Shown piece after piece: positions 10,976 through 23,014 of a stretch of 64,000 nucleotides of DNA; position 1 is the first letter of the stretch; each line of letters begins with the position of its first letter. The position numbers and the translations under genes were made by a program. Below the pieces are notes generated by a model that saw only the letters and a list, made by a program, of their open reading frames with translations, ran no database searches and had not been told where the DNA came from. The DNA is from Typhlomys cinereus (Eukaryota > Chordata > Mammalia > Rodentia > Platacanthomyidae): NCBI GenBank assembly GCA_023101885.1, contig JALPQD010000408.1, positions 1,852,019 to 1,916,018 of the forward strand. The letters run 5' to 3'.

Positions 10976-11984
10976 GATGTGGAAGCTGAGGTTTTGGAAG
11001 CTCCTGTGACTTGTCCAAATGAGGAAGGACTTCTCTAAGGTCTGATAGCACCCTTTACCTTCTATGGTTTTTGGACTTCAGATCTACCCTTGGGTCTTAC
11101 CTGGTCTCTCCTGTCCTTTTGAGCTTTAGGAGGCTGTAAAGGTTTCTCCTCCCAGAGCTCACAACGAGCAATGTTAACACATCAGAAAAAGATATTATTT
11201 ACTGAGTCTCAACTTAAGTCAATTTCATCACAAGAAATTTGCAGATATTACATTTACCCTCACACTGACCCTAAAGTACTCTCTTCTTTTCTTCATGTCA
11301 TAGACACAGGATAGAGACACTGTGCCAGGAAGGGCTTGGCCTGAACCAAGGCCAAGTCTTGGTCAACACCACCTTTAGGAGTGGATAAGCAGGAGATGGG
11401 TAAGGGGGACACTTTCTTAAGCTGGGTGGGTAGGACTACACTCCTTGCAGGGGCCAGCAAGTGAGGATGAAAAAACGTCAGTGTAACCAACAGATGGGCG
11501 CTTGTCAAGCTGAGAACAAGCACAGACTTGAAACTTCTATTTCTCCCAAGGTCAAATGCTGGAACAAACAGCCATGTTCTTGGCAGAGTCCCAGTTTCCT
11601 GCTTTCTAGTTAGATAAACACGAGAGGCCTCTTGACTTAGGGCTCCAGGATCAAGGAACAATACAAGGCCCATTAATCCATGAATTCCTTTCAGGGCCAC
11701 ATTGTGCAGGATGGAGGGCACGTAGTAATAAACAAAGTCTGGTCCGTCCTCTGGGGATGACTGACTCCTTCGCTCTTGTTGGTAAACATCTATTCAGTGG
11801 TCCCCAAGGAGGTCAAGCATGCTGGGGGTCCTTCAGCCTAGATGTGCTGTCCTGACTTGTCAGTCACTGCTGCAATCCTGATCTACACCCGCTGGTTCTG
11901 GAAGAACAGACAGAAGGAAGAGGAGCTACACCAGGGGAGCATTTGATTGACATCTATGAGCCGTATGAAGAGTGTCGACCAGGG
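10976..11984. other. No gene seen; unique sequence
   Basis: A minus-strand frame of 142 codons (11293-11721) has no recognisable domain. A patch at 11200-11290 resembles eroded MIR but cannot be called. Confidence 0.5.
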
Positions 11985-12150
11985 TTCAGTCTTGGGTTGT
12001 CAATAGAGTACTTCAGTGAAGTTCTATCACCTTCCAAACCGAACTTCCTCACTTATAGAATAAAACCAGTACGTTGCAATGCACTGGGGTGGGAGGTGGG
12101 GGGAAGGTCACTGTAAGGTGTCCAGCATGTAGTAGCATCTTACCAATGTT
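11985..12150 (+). repeat. MIR SINE, sense
   Basis: The order fits MIR: 'gggttcagtcttgggttg', 'tatcaccttccaaaccgaac', 'ttcctcacttatagaataaa', 'gtaaggtgtccagcatgtag'. It is diverged, as expected of a pre-placental SINE. Confidence 0.5.
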
Positions 12151-12239
12151 TGATTTTTCCCATGATGCGGTGGCTTGTGCCTTGTTCCTAAAGACCTTTC
12201 TTCAGCTGGAGTGAACTGATATCGTCTTTCTTGGATCTC

Positions 12240-12580
12240 CTTTTTTTTTTTAACTTTTAAATTGATTTTATTTTTTATGTATGTGTATATGTGTGTATGT
12301 GTGCTGGGGGTACAAGTGGAGGCCAGCGGACAAGCTCAGGTGTCAACTGCACTAATGCCACCCACCTCCCTTCAGACCCAGTTTCTCCTTGCCTGAAGCC
12401 GGCACTCAGAAGCTCACTGTCTGATCAGTGGAGCCTAAGGATTCGCCAACCTCTGTCTTCTCACTGCTGAGATTCAAGCAGATGTCATCACACCTGGACT
12501 TTTCACAGGTTCTGGGGATCAAATTCAGGCCCTCGTGTGTGCAGGGTTAGCACAAGGCAAAACAAGCCATTGGCTTGGTC
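12240..12580 (-). repeat. B2/B3-superfamily tRNA-derived SINE, antisense
   Basis: The mirrored tail (poly-T, then 'gtatgtgtatatgtgtgtat') is followed by 'acaagtggaggccagcggac' and 'aagctcaggtgtcaactgc'. The element runs to a mirrored tRNA-like head (ggatcaaattcaggccctcg) with a B-box-like block. The head is truncated at about 12575. Confidence 0.65.
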
Positions 12581-12719
12581 TTTGTTTATTTCTGGTCACG
12601 AATCTTTCAAAATCTGAGCTGCTTTCCTGCTTCTGGTAAAGGGGCAGACTTTAGGCTAAAGAAGATACAGGCTGTGGAAAGGTAGTCATGGAAAAGCGAG
12701 GACTAGTGGTCTTCAGAAA

Positions 12720-12790
12720 TGGACTTCGGTGATTTATTTATTTGTCTTTATTTTTTTAATTTATTCAATTTATTCAATTGTGCGTGTGTG

Positions 12791-12841
<51 letters not shown>

Positions 12842-13037
12842 TTAGAACCAAGGACGAACTCAGGAACCACCATGGACCACCTCCACCTCCTCCTGTTTAC
12901 TCTGCCCCGGGATTCACAGGCTCCGCCCACCAGGACCAGAAACGCAGGCCACATATAGATGGGGTCTAGGATATGAACTCAGGACCTTCCGCTTTCAAAG
13001 CAGAGGCTTAACCCTTGAACCACCTCTCCAGCCCCAA
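12720..13037 (-). repeat. B2-superfamily tRNA-derived SINE, antisense
   Basis: Its right end reads 'tatgaactcaggaccttccg', 'ctttcaaagcagaggcttaa', 'cccttgaaccacctctccag', 'ccc', the mirror of a tRNA-derived SINE head (ggctggagaggtggttcaag). The left end is a T-rich plus TG tail that has grown into a 45 bp microsatellite. The element is complete or nearly so. Confidence 0.75.
12793..12837 (+). repeat. (TG)n microsatellite
   Basis: About 22 uninterrupted TG units lie in the 3' tail of the surrounding antisense SINE. The overlapping frames (poly Val-Cys, poly Thr-His) are artefacts of the repeat. Confidence 0.95.
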
Positions 13038-13879
13038 CTTCAGTGATTTAAAAGAAAAAAGAAAGATGATCCTGAGGGAAAAAAATCATTGAATTTAAGT
13101 TCATCCCATTGGGGGACTTTTCAAATGGTTTTTAATGCTGTATTCCCAAAATTATCCTCAGGACAGAATTTCTGTCTCCTAAAAAGATTTTAGCAAAAGA
13201 AATTGAGGAATCAGATGAGACCACAGCAAATAACCCACCAGCCGTAGCCTGAGATAAACTCAGAATCTGTCACTGACCGGCTGCACGTGACAGGCTGGTT
13301 AGCAGGATACTAGTCAGGAGTTAACTATTGCGTTTTCCCTGCGGACAGCAGACAAGGAAGATGATTTTCTTGCTGACTTTGCTGGGGGGGGGGGAGCAGC
13401 GGACACGTGTGCTGATCCTCTTTTATGGGAACAGAATTCTGGAGGCAGAGACACAGGTGAAAACCACTAGATGAGCAAAAGCAGGCGGAGCAGAATGGAA
13501 AGCAGGGACGAGATTGCGAAAGGTCAAGGACAGCTACTCCTGGAGATGAAACACGCAGACGTAATTGACTATCAGTTTCAGTTTCAGGAGAAAGAAAGCG
13601 CCTTCGCAGCTGGGCTGCCTGCAGACACAGCTCTGTCTTTCTTGGGAGAAGGTCTCTCCTCCCTCTGCAGCTTCCCCACGTGGATGGTGCTCTGCGATGC
13701 ATCTGACAGGCCTCAGTCATTCCCAAGTCAGCGAAGGGGTGTAGATTGCATCACCTCTGCGAGGGGACCAGGAAATCCTGGGCAGACGCAGAAGGCTTCC
13801 CTCAAGAAGAGCTTCTCCTTCTTGCAGCCAAGTGAGCTGTGACAATCTCTAGCCAGCCCCATCTCCCGTTGTTACAAAT
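13038..13879. other. No gene seen; unique sequence with a G11 run
   Basis: Eleven G lie at 13384-13394. Overlapping frames of 133 codons (-) and 123 codons (+) occur together at about 13325-13842. Neither shows a domain or clear splice arrangement. No repeat was recognised. Confidence 0.5.
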
Positions 13880-14085
13880 GGCTTTGGTTTTGCTTTTGTC
13901 TTAGAGACTGAGTTCCTCTTGTGATTCTCCTGTTTCAGCCATCTGAGAACTGAGGTTATTTGGCACGAGCTACCACATTCCAAATGATGCTTTTGTTGTT
14001 TGCGTTTTAGTGCTAGGAATCAAAGCCAGGGCCCGATACATGCTTGGCAAGCCTTCTGCCACCCAGCCACACCATCAACCAAAAT
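13880..14085 (-). repeat. B4 (ID-B1 composite) SINE, antisense
   Basis: A mirrored B1 half (gagactgagttcctcttgtg, gattctcctgtttcagccat, ctgagaactgaggttatttg) is followed by a mirrored ID half (gctaggaatcaaagccaggg, cccgatacatgcttggcaag, ccttctgccacccagcc). On the minus strand this is ID then B1. Confidence 0.7.
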
Positions 14086-15060
14086 GATTTGAATACCGAA
14101 CTCAAAGTCTGATTTTGCCTGTTCAACAGTAAAGAATATAAAAATAACCAGTGTCAGGACCATCCACAGACAGGTACCATTTCTTTTCCTTCGAAGACAT
14201 GAAAAAAAGTGATGCTGTGCAGGGCCAATGATTCCTTATGTAGCATCTTCTTGCCCTTTGTGGGCATAGACACTCATCCATTCACCCCTTTGCTGCGGGG
14301 CCATGAGAAATAACATGACTGACATGTCAATTGTGCTAGGCAAAGGATAAGTGCGTGAGCTGAGCATGGGGCTCATTCAGAAAATCCCTTGCTCTATTAC
14401 CCGTCATAGAATAAGGATGTTCTGGACTAAGCACTCTATGGTTTAACTGATTCTGAGCTATGAATTTGGGTCTTTGAGGAAATTAATCATGGCAGGCCAC
14501 TTGGCATTTGAGCACAGTGAATCTCCTGAACGTCAGACCTAGAGCTGCTGTGCGGTTCTGTTCTTTGAGGCTTCCTCTCCTCCTTTCTTTCGTCCTTGCT
14601 TCTTCTCATTCAGCCTCTTGATTGCATCTTTCCTACTTCTTTCTGGTATGTTCAGATCTTGGGGGAGGGGGGATCAGTATCCAGGATCCACCAACTCTTG
14701 CTTCCAGGCCTGAGTGTGTATGTGTGTGTTTGTGTGTTTTGTCCTCTCTATAGTGGATTCGGCTATTCAGAATATACACGATATAATGAGTCGTCTAGAA
14801 CAGGCAAGGATACAAAGGTGATTCAGACACCTCCCTGCCTTGAAAATAGCTTATTTCAAGCAGAATGGTGGAGTAGGTTCTGGAAAGGGGAAGAAGAAAG
14901 TTGTGCAAACATCTGGCAGAGTGAGGTACAGGCAGGCTGTGGCACTGAGGGCGGATGAAGTTTTAATTTGACAGAGAGACCTGGGCAGACTGTGTCCTAC
15001 ATATTGAGAGCCTAGCACTGAATTCCTGGCCCACAGAGATGCTCATCAAATGATTCTGGC
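14086..15060. other. No gene seen; possible ancient repeat
   Basis: A stretch at about 14750-14960 (aacaggcaaggatacaaagg, acctccctgccttgaaaata) resembles an old mammalian dispersed repeat that I cannot name with confidence. A similar composition recurs at 43440-43630. A short TG-rich patch lies at 14716-14740. Confidence 0.45.
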
Positions 15061-15062
15061 CA

Positions 15063-15260
15063 ATAGCTGGCTCTTATTGAGTGCTTACTATATGCCAGGC
15101 ACATCATAGGGAAATTCATTTTAAGTTCCTACAAATTAATGCCATCCAGGTTAGCACTAGCTCCTTAACAGCTTTTAGGGGATAAGAGAGAAGAGTAAGT
15201 TTGTCCAAGGTCATAGAAACAGCGAGAGAGGTTAGCCACTTAATCATTGCTGTGTGACTC
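15063..15260 (-). repeat. MIR SINE, antisense
   Basis: It opens with the highly characteristic antisense MIR core 'ttgagtgcttactatatgcc' and 'aggcacatcatagg'. At 15202-15240 'gtttgtccaaggtcatagaa' and 'acagcgagagaggttagc' follow. The middle is eroded. Confidence 0.7.
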
Positions 15261-16864
15261 TCACTTAGACATATCACTCTCTTGTAACAGACCCGTGACA
15301 CATAAAAACAAAGTTTCCCATCAGGCCGTGGATCTTATATACTAGACAGCTCAATAAAAGCCTTTGCATGACCTAGGAGGATGGCAAGCTGGAAGGGGTG
15401 GGAACTGTGTCCTGCCTGAGGTCATCCCAGTGAGGCAGACAGTCACATGAGGGTCTGCACGAGGGCTTGTTGGATGCAGCCCTCCGTGCAGGGTGAGCTG
15501 GGAGGTTTCCTGTAGCCAGGGTGATCTCAACTGCTCTGAGTTGTTTCTTCCAGATGTTAGGATGCAGAAATCAGACTCTGGGATCTGAAGCTTCATGGGT
15601 CCAAGAAAGCCTTCGAGGAGTAGCTAATGCTCCTGAGGAGAATCCCGGGGGTTCTAAAAAAGACCAGTTCTTTTTAAATTCAAGAGTGTGAAACAAAGCA
15701 TGATGGCGTTACGTGTTGGAGACGACTTCAGGAAAGCTATGCAGGTTGTTTTGAATGGTCTCAACTGGTGGACAAGAGATCACATTGAAATGTCATGTAC
15801 TCTGTGGTGCTCAGGTATCACTTTTGGTGAGAGAGCTAAGAAAATCAATGAGAGGGAAGAATAGAACGGAAAACTAACTGCTTGGCAGGCCGTCCTGTTT
15901 CAGTACTTTCCATTCGATTTCTTCACAGTGATGTTTTCCCTATGGTAGACACAGATCCAAATATCAGTGCCAGTATAAGCACACATGCCCTGAGAAGCAG
16001 CTTATGCATCTCAAGCCACACTGGGAGGGTCTTCTGGAACATATGTTTTCAATTTTATTCGCTTAACTTATTTTTTAATTGGCTTCGCCTGTGGGGCAGA
16101 GTAGAGGGCGGTAAGATGAGAGCACGCGGGTGTTTAGCTACTGTCTCTGACGAGGTGGACTTTAACTTTACCCTTGTTTTCTCTGTTGCTGCCTTTGGGT
16201 TTTGCCAATCATATAAAACTGGGTTTTACGAAAAGGCTGCATGCTCACTGGGTAAAGGATAAGCACGCACAAAAATGGGTCAGAGAGTGTAGTCAGAAAT
16301 CTGAATGGCCATAGATTTGCTCTCAAGAGAGGCTGCGCTATGTAGAATGAGTGGCTTGTGGGCACTTAGGGGCTGAATTTGCGATCGTTTCTTCCTTGGT
16401 CCTCTCTGCGTATCCTGAACCCTAGAGAACAGCAATTTTCATTTAAAAAGTGATTATGTAGCACCTTCTTTTACACGATGCCTCAATAACATGGGCTGAA
16501 AGTTGAGTGAAGGAGGTCTGGTGACTACACCACACTTTTAGATGTGGCCAACATGCAGCTCAACGATCTGCTTTGGGGGAAAGGACGCTGCCTTCTGTCT
16601 TTGCAATACGCATCCTGACCACAGGACCTCTGCGCCATGTTCAGGAGTGGTCAGCAAGTCTTGGGGAACGCGAGGCAGAGACCCTGGGATTCATGATGTG
16701 TCATGAAGGAGGCGTGAATAGCTCACCTCTTCCAGAGGGTCTAGGTCTGCTAGTGTGTCTGGGCTTTGGGAATTCAGTGGTTCATTGTGGGGGGGGGGTC
16801 AAGAAGTTCACAATCCTTATTCATGAGCATAGAACTGGAACACCGGAAGGTACTTCAGAGGTTT
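15261..16864. other. No gene seen; unique sequence
   Basis: Frames of 126 codons (15882-16262, +) and 107 codons (16573-16896, +) show no recognisable domain. A G10 run lies at 16789-16798. No convincing repeat. Confidence 0.5.
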
Positions 16865-16990
16865 TTCTATATAGTTATCACAAATTAGGAAAATGAGACA
16901 AAAGGGGTTTGTTATCTGACCCAAGACTAGACAGCTACCACAGAGCGAGTGGAGCACCAAGCTCAATGCTCTTTTCTCGTTGCTTATGTC
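16865..16990 (-). repeat. MIR SINE fragment, antisense
   Basis: The run 'attaggaaaatgagacaaaa', 'ggggtttgttatctgaccca' and 'agactagacagctaccacag' follows the antisense MIR order: gaggaaactgag, then ttgcccaaggtcac, then agctagtaa. Confidence 0.5.
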
Positions 16991-17688
16991 TAGGATGATG
17001 ACTTCTTTCTGCGAGTTGTATCTAGGAGCCAAATAAGAGATTAAAAAATAAAAGTGGCCGTGGAAAGTCAGCGTTGTTACAAACCGTATGACTTGGGAGT
17101 CAGTGAGCCCCAAGCTTTTATTTGAAGGCTAAATACCTGGGTCACACTCGAGGCGGGAAGAATAGGGAACAGCAGTGTTGAGCCAAAGAAATTGTCCCAT
17201 TTTCTCAAAGAAGGAGCATTTACTGTGATCCTGGATGCAGCAGTCTTCTGCCTTCATAGGCAGAGTGAGGGTGAGCTGCTTTGTCTAGAGGAACCATTGA
17301 GCTGTGTGTATAGCCTTTGCAGTGGGAGGCAGAAGGCGGGGGGGGGGGGAGCAGTTCAACAGTCAAGCACCAGAGTCCATCACGGTGTGGCCTCACCTAT
17401 GGGATCAGGTAATGCAAAGGGGCAGGGCTGCGTTGGGAGGGATGGCCTCCACTTGTCAGCCTGGTGGGATTCTCTCTGCCACCTGACCTCTGCTCTCAGT
17501 GCCCAGGCCCATTAGTGGCATTCCAACCATCATTTTTCTCAAAGAGCGTGCAGGGATTTGGGGAAAAGAAAGCGAGGACACTCGATTGAAACCACATAGA
17601 TGCAATATGTGAGCTTCCTTGAGATGTAAGAGTTTTCTTACTGTCACCCAGACAAAACTTGGAGGTTTTCCTATTCCTTAAGAACCAG
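16991..17688. other. No gene seen; G12 run
   Basis: There is a run of twelve G at 17338-17349 and short frames only. Nothing was recognised. Confidence 0.5.
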
Positions 17689-17689
17689 G

Positions 17690-17915
17690 GGAAAAAATAG
17701 GTGTGGCCCTTTAGGCCTGTGATTCCCGCAGCTTCTTGGGAGGCTGAAACAGGGAGATTGCAAGTTCAAGGCCTGCTTAGGTTGCAGAAGCCTGGGCAAC
17801 TTAGTGTGACCCTGTCTCCACATGTAAAATGGATTTGGGATGTAACTCAGTGGTAGAATACTCGTCTAGCATATTTGAGCCCTTCAGGTTCAATCCCTAG
17901 TGCTGCAAAGTCAAG
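17690..17915 (+). repeat. B1-dID composite SINE, sense
   Basis: A B1-like left monomer (gtgtggccctttaggcctgt, cttcttgggaggctgaaaca, gggagattgcaagttcaagg, gcctgggcaacttagtgtga) joins an ID-like right monomer (gggatgtaactcagtggtag, aatactcgtctagcatattt, ttcaggttcaatccctagtg). The order B1 then ID is opposite to the B4 copies here. B1-dID is known from several non-murid rodent families. Confidence 0.75.
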
Positions 17916-18103
17916 AACCAGGTAAAATGGATTCAAACTCCCTTTTCTTGGTTCTTGCAGGGTGGTTTCCAAAGTGGCCTCATGGAAGGATTTGTATTTT
18001 CAGGGCCACTGCTGTTACTGAGCTGGGCTTTGGCTGCTTTAGGATCCCTCAAGGGTCACATCGTGTCTGTGACAGCTGGTATGTCCGTAACTGGCCCTCA
18101 GCC

Positions 18104-18129
18104 TTTCTCTCTCTCTCTCTCTCTCTCTT
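18104..18129 (+). repeat. (CT)n microsatellite
   Basis: About 12 CT units with a short T-rich end. Confidence 0.85.
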
Positions 18130-20969
18130 TCCATCAACCTCCTGAAGATCCAGCTGTGTTTATTTTAGTACCAAGGGGGTCCAGGGCCAGCCCACTGACA
18201 TCAAAACCAGGGGAAATTCAATGGAAGAAAGCAAACTAGATACACCATTGTTCTTTGCATAGCCTCCCTAGCCTTATTTCTTTCAACTGCAGTCAGGCCC
18301 AGTGTGTTACAAAGACTCTGTCTGTGCCATTGTATTGCACTGGGTTCCCAGAGCAGGGTGGATGTTTAATAAATTCATTAAATAAGAACAGAGAAGGACA
18401 AGCTGGAATCAGGAAGCCGCCGCTCAACTATTTGTGGACTTTGGAGAAAGTCTGAAGACTGGGAAACAGAACAAGCCCCTGCTTAAGTGGGTCTGAAAGG
18501 GCATTTTCTTCCTGAATTGTTCACTTTCTCGTGTGAAAATGTTCCGTGTCATTATCTTGAAAAAGTACATAGATTTCACCTCCCACGACCAGTGAAATTT
18601 TGTTGCAAATATAGTATGTTTAAATATTCCTGTCAACTCTTTCTCCAACCTGCCCGCTGATCAGTTCTTTATAGATTACATGTATGCATTCCTAAGGAGA
18701 TCATGGAGAAACAAGCTCTGAGATTTCCAGAACCATAAGGAAGGGTACGAAGTCCTCCCCTCCCCCCATTTTTTCCTATTGAGGTCCTTCTTAGGGTCAG
18801 ACTTCATAGCTCCCCTTTCTTTCGTAAAAGGCAAAATTATCAATATTCAGATTCGCAATTCCCAGCAACATATGGAGGAAGTCAGGCCTAACTTTGGCCT
18901 CTGGATATCTTGCTGTAAGTTTGGAAACTGTTGCAATTACAGTGCACATTGAGAAGGTTTCCCTGCTTGGAGAAAATACCTTTCTAGAACAGTCATGGTA
19001 AAGAAGTTGCTTGTCTTAGACATTTCTCGGTTGATGAGTCAGATTAGTTAACAAGTCTGTCAGCTCTTTGCTTAAGTTGCTTATGGAATTTTGCTGTTAT
19101 TTTTATTGTTCATTTGTTTGCTTTGTCCCTTCCTTCCCCCAGGCAGAAGTATGAGGGAGAATGGCTATGGGGAATGCATGCACTTTAACCTATGTGAATG
19201 TTTCCACCTGGTGATGTAATTCAAGGTACTTTGTCAGAAGAATCAGAAAAAAAGCAATGATTTTGGTTTCGCAGCTCGCTATCACACTGTTGCATGATGG
19301 GAACAAAGGATGCCAAGGAAAAGTCACGTTGGGGAAAAAAATTATTCAAGGTGATCATTATCACATGTGAGATGTCACATGGATTTCTAGAAAGTTGTTT
19401 TGTCTTATCTTCTTATACATTGAAAACTTTTTATTCAAAGAATGTCCTCAAATAAATTCCATCGTGGTTAATATTAATGCTGTCTAAGGATTCATTTTCC
19501 CTGCCAAATAAAAGGTGACACAGGGAAGACTTGATGATGTAGAAAAGCAGGTGTTATTTTAAAACTGTAAATAATAGAATCAACTGGACAGGAAATCTGG
19601 AGATTCAAGGTGAAAATCTTGGCAGCTACCTGGAAGAGGGAGACAGGCAGGAAAAGCATGTTTAGAAGGCATAGAAAAAAAGAGAGAGGAAGGGAAGAAT
19701 CTCATTCTCTGAGTTCCGAGCTCAAAAAATGGACAAGTGTTACTTGGTGGTTGACTGAGGAGGAGGCTTCTGGAAAGAAAAAAAACCACAAGACCTATGT
19801 AACTCTTCAGCACAGACTATCTGTGGAGGGCCGGGGAAGGAGGGGATCCTTGCCAAGTGACTGACAGGCAAAGGTAAATTAACTTAAGGGAGGAGTCTAT
19901 AGTGGATACATCCTAGAACTCAGATTCCTAATTCCTTTTACCAAAGGAATGGGAGGTAGGGGTTATCTAAGCTAACTAGTTTATGAGTGACATTCTTCTT
20001 ATAAAAGGAAGAATACCACTCTACTCTAGTCCTACTATGTAGAGGAAAAAGTCACTTCAAGAAGACATTTGTTTCCATGGAAGACCAAGAATGGAGAGAA
20101 CCATTTAAACCATCTTAAGACTTTGTTGTCTCCTCTTTGCTCTCCCTCCCGTGGCCTGGGATGCAGGGTGACTAAGGGGTGACTTTTGAGTGCCCCAGGC
20201 ATGCAAAGGGAGATTTCAGATTGGTTCAAGATCCCAGAACTCTACAAAATGGCAAAGGCAGATCTGGATTCTGGCCAGCTGAAGGTTAAAGGTGGTATAT
20301 TTGACCACTGAGTTGTGTTTTCCTTTGGTTGCCTTTGCCCAAAGAGTGGATGTAAGTGTTATGAAGCCAGCGGGGAGCAGAGACTGGAGAGGGTGGTTCA
20401 GCTGGCTTAGGCAGTTTTCTCCCTCTAGGCTTGGGCTTCTAGTCAAGTCTGGAGAATTATACAGATATTGCCAGGCCAGGGTACTGTACTTGAAAAGGTG
20501 GTCTGCGCTTCTTGGCAGTCAGGGATCTGCAGTGTCCCCATGACAACCAGGTATGATGGTGACAGACACAGGAGCCATCTCTTCTGATCTCCTGTTGGAC
20601 ACTTGGAAGGAGCAGAGGAAGGTCAAGGTGCTGAGGTCTGTGTGAGGCCTGGTAAGAGGAGCCCAATAAGGCCAGACAACTCCAGTTAGAGCAAGCCGGG
20701 GGCGGAAGGCTGGGCTGCTGCCTGTTGGCTCAGAGTTCTGGGCAGGAGCTCAGGGAAGGACAGAAAGGCTTCCAGCTGTTCTCCATCAGCCCCGGGCCCC
20801 GGTCAGAGCCTGGGATCTGTCTGAGCTTTGCTGCTTGCCGCAGACCAAAATGCTGCCAGGAGGCCCCAGAATGCTTGAGAACAAAGAGGCAATAAACACA
20901 CGCTGAAACCTTTTACCAACTGGCTCCGTCCCAAACCAAAATGAGAAATGAATTGCTGGGGTCAGCAAG

Positions 20970-20973
<4 letters not shown>
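18130..20973. other. Long repeat-poor unique block, no gene recognised
   Basis: This is the longest stretch in the first third without a recognisable interspersed repeat. At 19020-19080 it holds an AP-1/MARE-like site (gatgagtcagattagttaac), and at 19455-19480 an AT-rich palindromic stretch (ggttaatattaatgc). The part at 20690-20960 is GC-richer (gccccgggccccggtcag). Short frames lack domains. Absence of repeats can accompany conserved regulatory DNA, but conservation cannot be judged here. Confidence 0.4.

Positions 20974-21014
<41 letters not shown>
20974..21014 (+). repeat. (TG)n microsatellite
   Basis: About 20 perfect TG units in otherwise unique sequence. Confidence 0.95.
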
Positions 21015-21016
<2 letters not shown>

Positions 21017-21364
21017 GTCTGTCCTAAATGGTTGGGAGAGAAACTCTTGTTTTTAGTGGCAATGTTCACTCTAGATCACTGAAAGTTGTGGTCAAACGAT
21101 TACAGCACATTGAATTTCTATAAATGGATCTCCCGATTTGTCCTGATGAGGCTTTGTAATCTCAATACCTCCAGTTTTATAAATACTCACATTACTAGGC
21201 GAAGAACCAATGTGCTTGCTCAATGTGAGGCTGATTTTATGAAGAGGAAAGGTCGAGGTTATGATTATTCACAGTGGCCCCTCAGCATCGCCACTGCTAC
21301 CATCACCCTTCATGAAACACTGCTGAACTAGGAGAGCTATGGAAAACTTACATTGAGCTTCATT

Positions 21365-21856
21365 TTTATTAACGTTTTGTGCACATGTGAAGGCAGCATT
21401 TGTATAGGTGTGCATACTTGCTCACATGTGAATGCACAGGTACATGTGCACAAGTATATATACACATATATATGCATATATATATATACACATGTGTGTG
21501 CATAAATGCGTGGAGTGTACAGGTTTGGAGATGATGTGGGTGTCTTTTTTCCCCCACTGGCAACCCCTGGTGTCCTAGGGCCCCATCACTTATCTACTAC
21601 AACCTTGGTGTCCTTCTTAGGAGCTGTCCACCTTATTCACTGAGGCGTGGCCTTTCACTGAACCTACATCTTAACCACTTTTGGCTAGTCTAGCTAGCCA
21701 GCTTGCCTGGGGGATTCCTGCTTTCTACCCTTAAAAGGTGGTATTGCATTTGTTTGCTATGCCTTCCTGTTTTTACATGGTTCTGAGGGTCGCAACTATG
21801 GCTCTCATACTTGCCTCGAAAGCACTATGTCTGCTGAGCCACTTCCCCAGCCCCGA
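21365..21856 (-). repeat. B2/B3-superfamily SINE, antisense, expanded
   Basis: The right end is the mirrored tRNA head (actatgtctgctgagccact, tccccagcccc). The left end is a T-rich and TG-rich tail with an alternating (TA/CA) run at 21455-21495. Between them lie 'ttggagatgatgtgggtgtc' and 'gctagccagcttgcctgggg', also seen in the copy at 26585. It is longer than the typical copy here, with an extra internal segment. Confidence 0.6.
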
Positions 21857-21899
21857 CTGTGCTTAAACCACGCTACCGGGTTATTATCCCTGCTCTGAC

Positions 21900-21995
21900 T
21901 TCACAGGGAAAGAAAATGACATTCGAATTACGTAAGTAATTTGTTCAAAATCACACCATCAGTATTTGAATTTGTGTGTTTTTTAGATGAGATCC
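21900..21995 (-). repeat. MIR SINE fragment, antisense
   Basis: The stretch 'cacagggaaagaaaatgaca', 'taagtaatttgttcaaaatc' and 'acaccatcagtatttgaatt' follows the antisense MIR order. Weakly conserved. Confidence 0.45.
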
Positions 21996-22164
21996 AGAAC
22001 ACATAGGTGGTATAGCTATAGGCTGAATTCATGATTCAACAGAACCCATGATATTTGTGCTACTCTTTTGTGTAAAGATATTTGTTGTTACTAAAGTAAT
22101 ATCATAGGTCAGCTCAATATTTTTCAGTGGGAATATGCCAGTGACCATTTTCTCAATGAATATT

Positions 22165-22410
22165 TAAATATATTGGAGATTAGATTTAGGGCCTTGTACC
22201 TGGTAGGCAAGCACTCTAGTACTGTGCTATATTCCCAACCATTATTACTATTATTATTATATTTTACTTTTTATTTTGGAACAGGGTGTCACTAAGTTTT
22301 CCAAGCTGTCCGTGGTCTTACTCTGTAGCCTAGGCAGGCCCAGAGTTTGTGATCCTTCCTATCTTGGCCTCCCAAGTACATCAGATTGGCTAATGTACTA
22401 CTTTCTAATC
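22165..22410 (-). repeat. B1-dID composite SINE, antisense
   Basis: A mirrored ID half comes first (agggccttgtacctggtagg, caagcactctagtactgtgc). An AT-rich linker (ttattactattattattata) and a mirrored B1 half follow (ctctgtagcctaggcaggcc, ttggcctcccaagtacatca). On the minus strand the order is B1 then ID, like the copy at 17690. Confidence 0.7.
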
Positions 22411-23014
22411 GAGAATTTCAAGTGAGCGTGTATGCACTCAAGCAGAAGACCTGAGGAGAACCTAGAAACAGGACAGGAGCTAGGTCCCGTTTCTGGATCT
22501 CAATGATTTTTTTTTTTTTCCATTGCTCTCTTTGGCAAGATAAATCTCATGCCACAGCCTTTTCTTACTATTTTAAATTCAGTGAATCCATGTCTACACT
22601 GCAGAATCATACACATTAAGACACCATTCACAAATTTTGCTACTTGTGATTTTAACTTATTTTAGAGTTGAAGTCTAGTGGTGTGTGTGGTGGGGGGTGT
22701 CTGTGGTAACTGAACTGATATTTTTAGAGAGGTCTAGAAGTCTTGCTGTTATGCAGTATGAGCACTAGGTAGAGTGTGATTTACTAAAGAGCGTGGGTGA
22801 GGGTACAAATCGCCATCTGGAAAGTTCTTTGAGGTCTTCTTCCATGAAGGGTTTATTGCTCCAGGGTCATCAAGATTTGTCAGGGGTTCCACAACCTTTT
22901 TTGTGGGAAAGGGTTCAACCGGGAAAATAGTCCAATTAAATTTAGTATCATAGGGGTGTCTGAACACCAAAGTCAACTTTATGTAAAATAACAGAAATAA
23001 GAAAAGCTCTTGCC
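22411..23014. other. No gene seen; unique sequence
   Basis: Poly-T lies at about 22508-22519 and a GT/G-rich patch at 22680-22700. No repeat family was recognised. A 100-codon minus frame continues into the LTR edge and has no domain. Confidence 0.5.

Noticed and set aside
12748..12969. Thr-His and Val-Cys repeat proteins around (TG)n
   Set aside because: Dinucleotide microsatellite translation. The same applies at 23606, 25546, 29621, 36817, 52835 and 53772.
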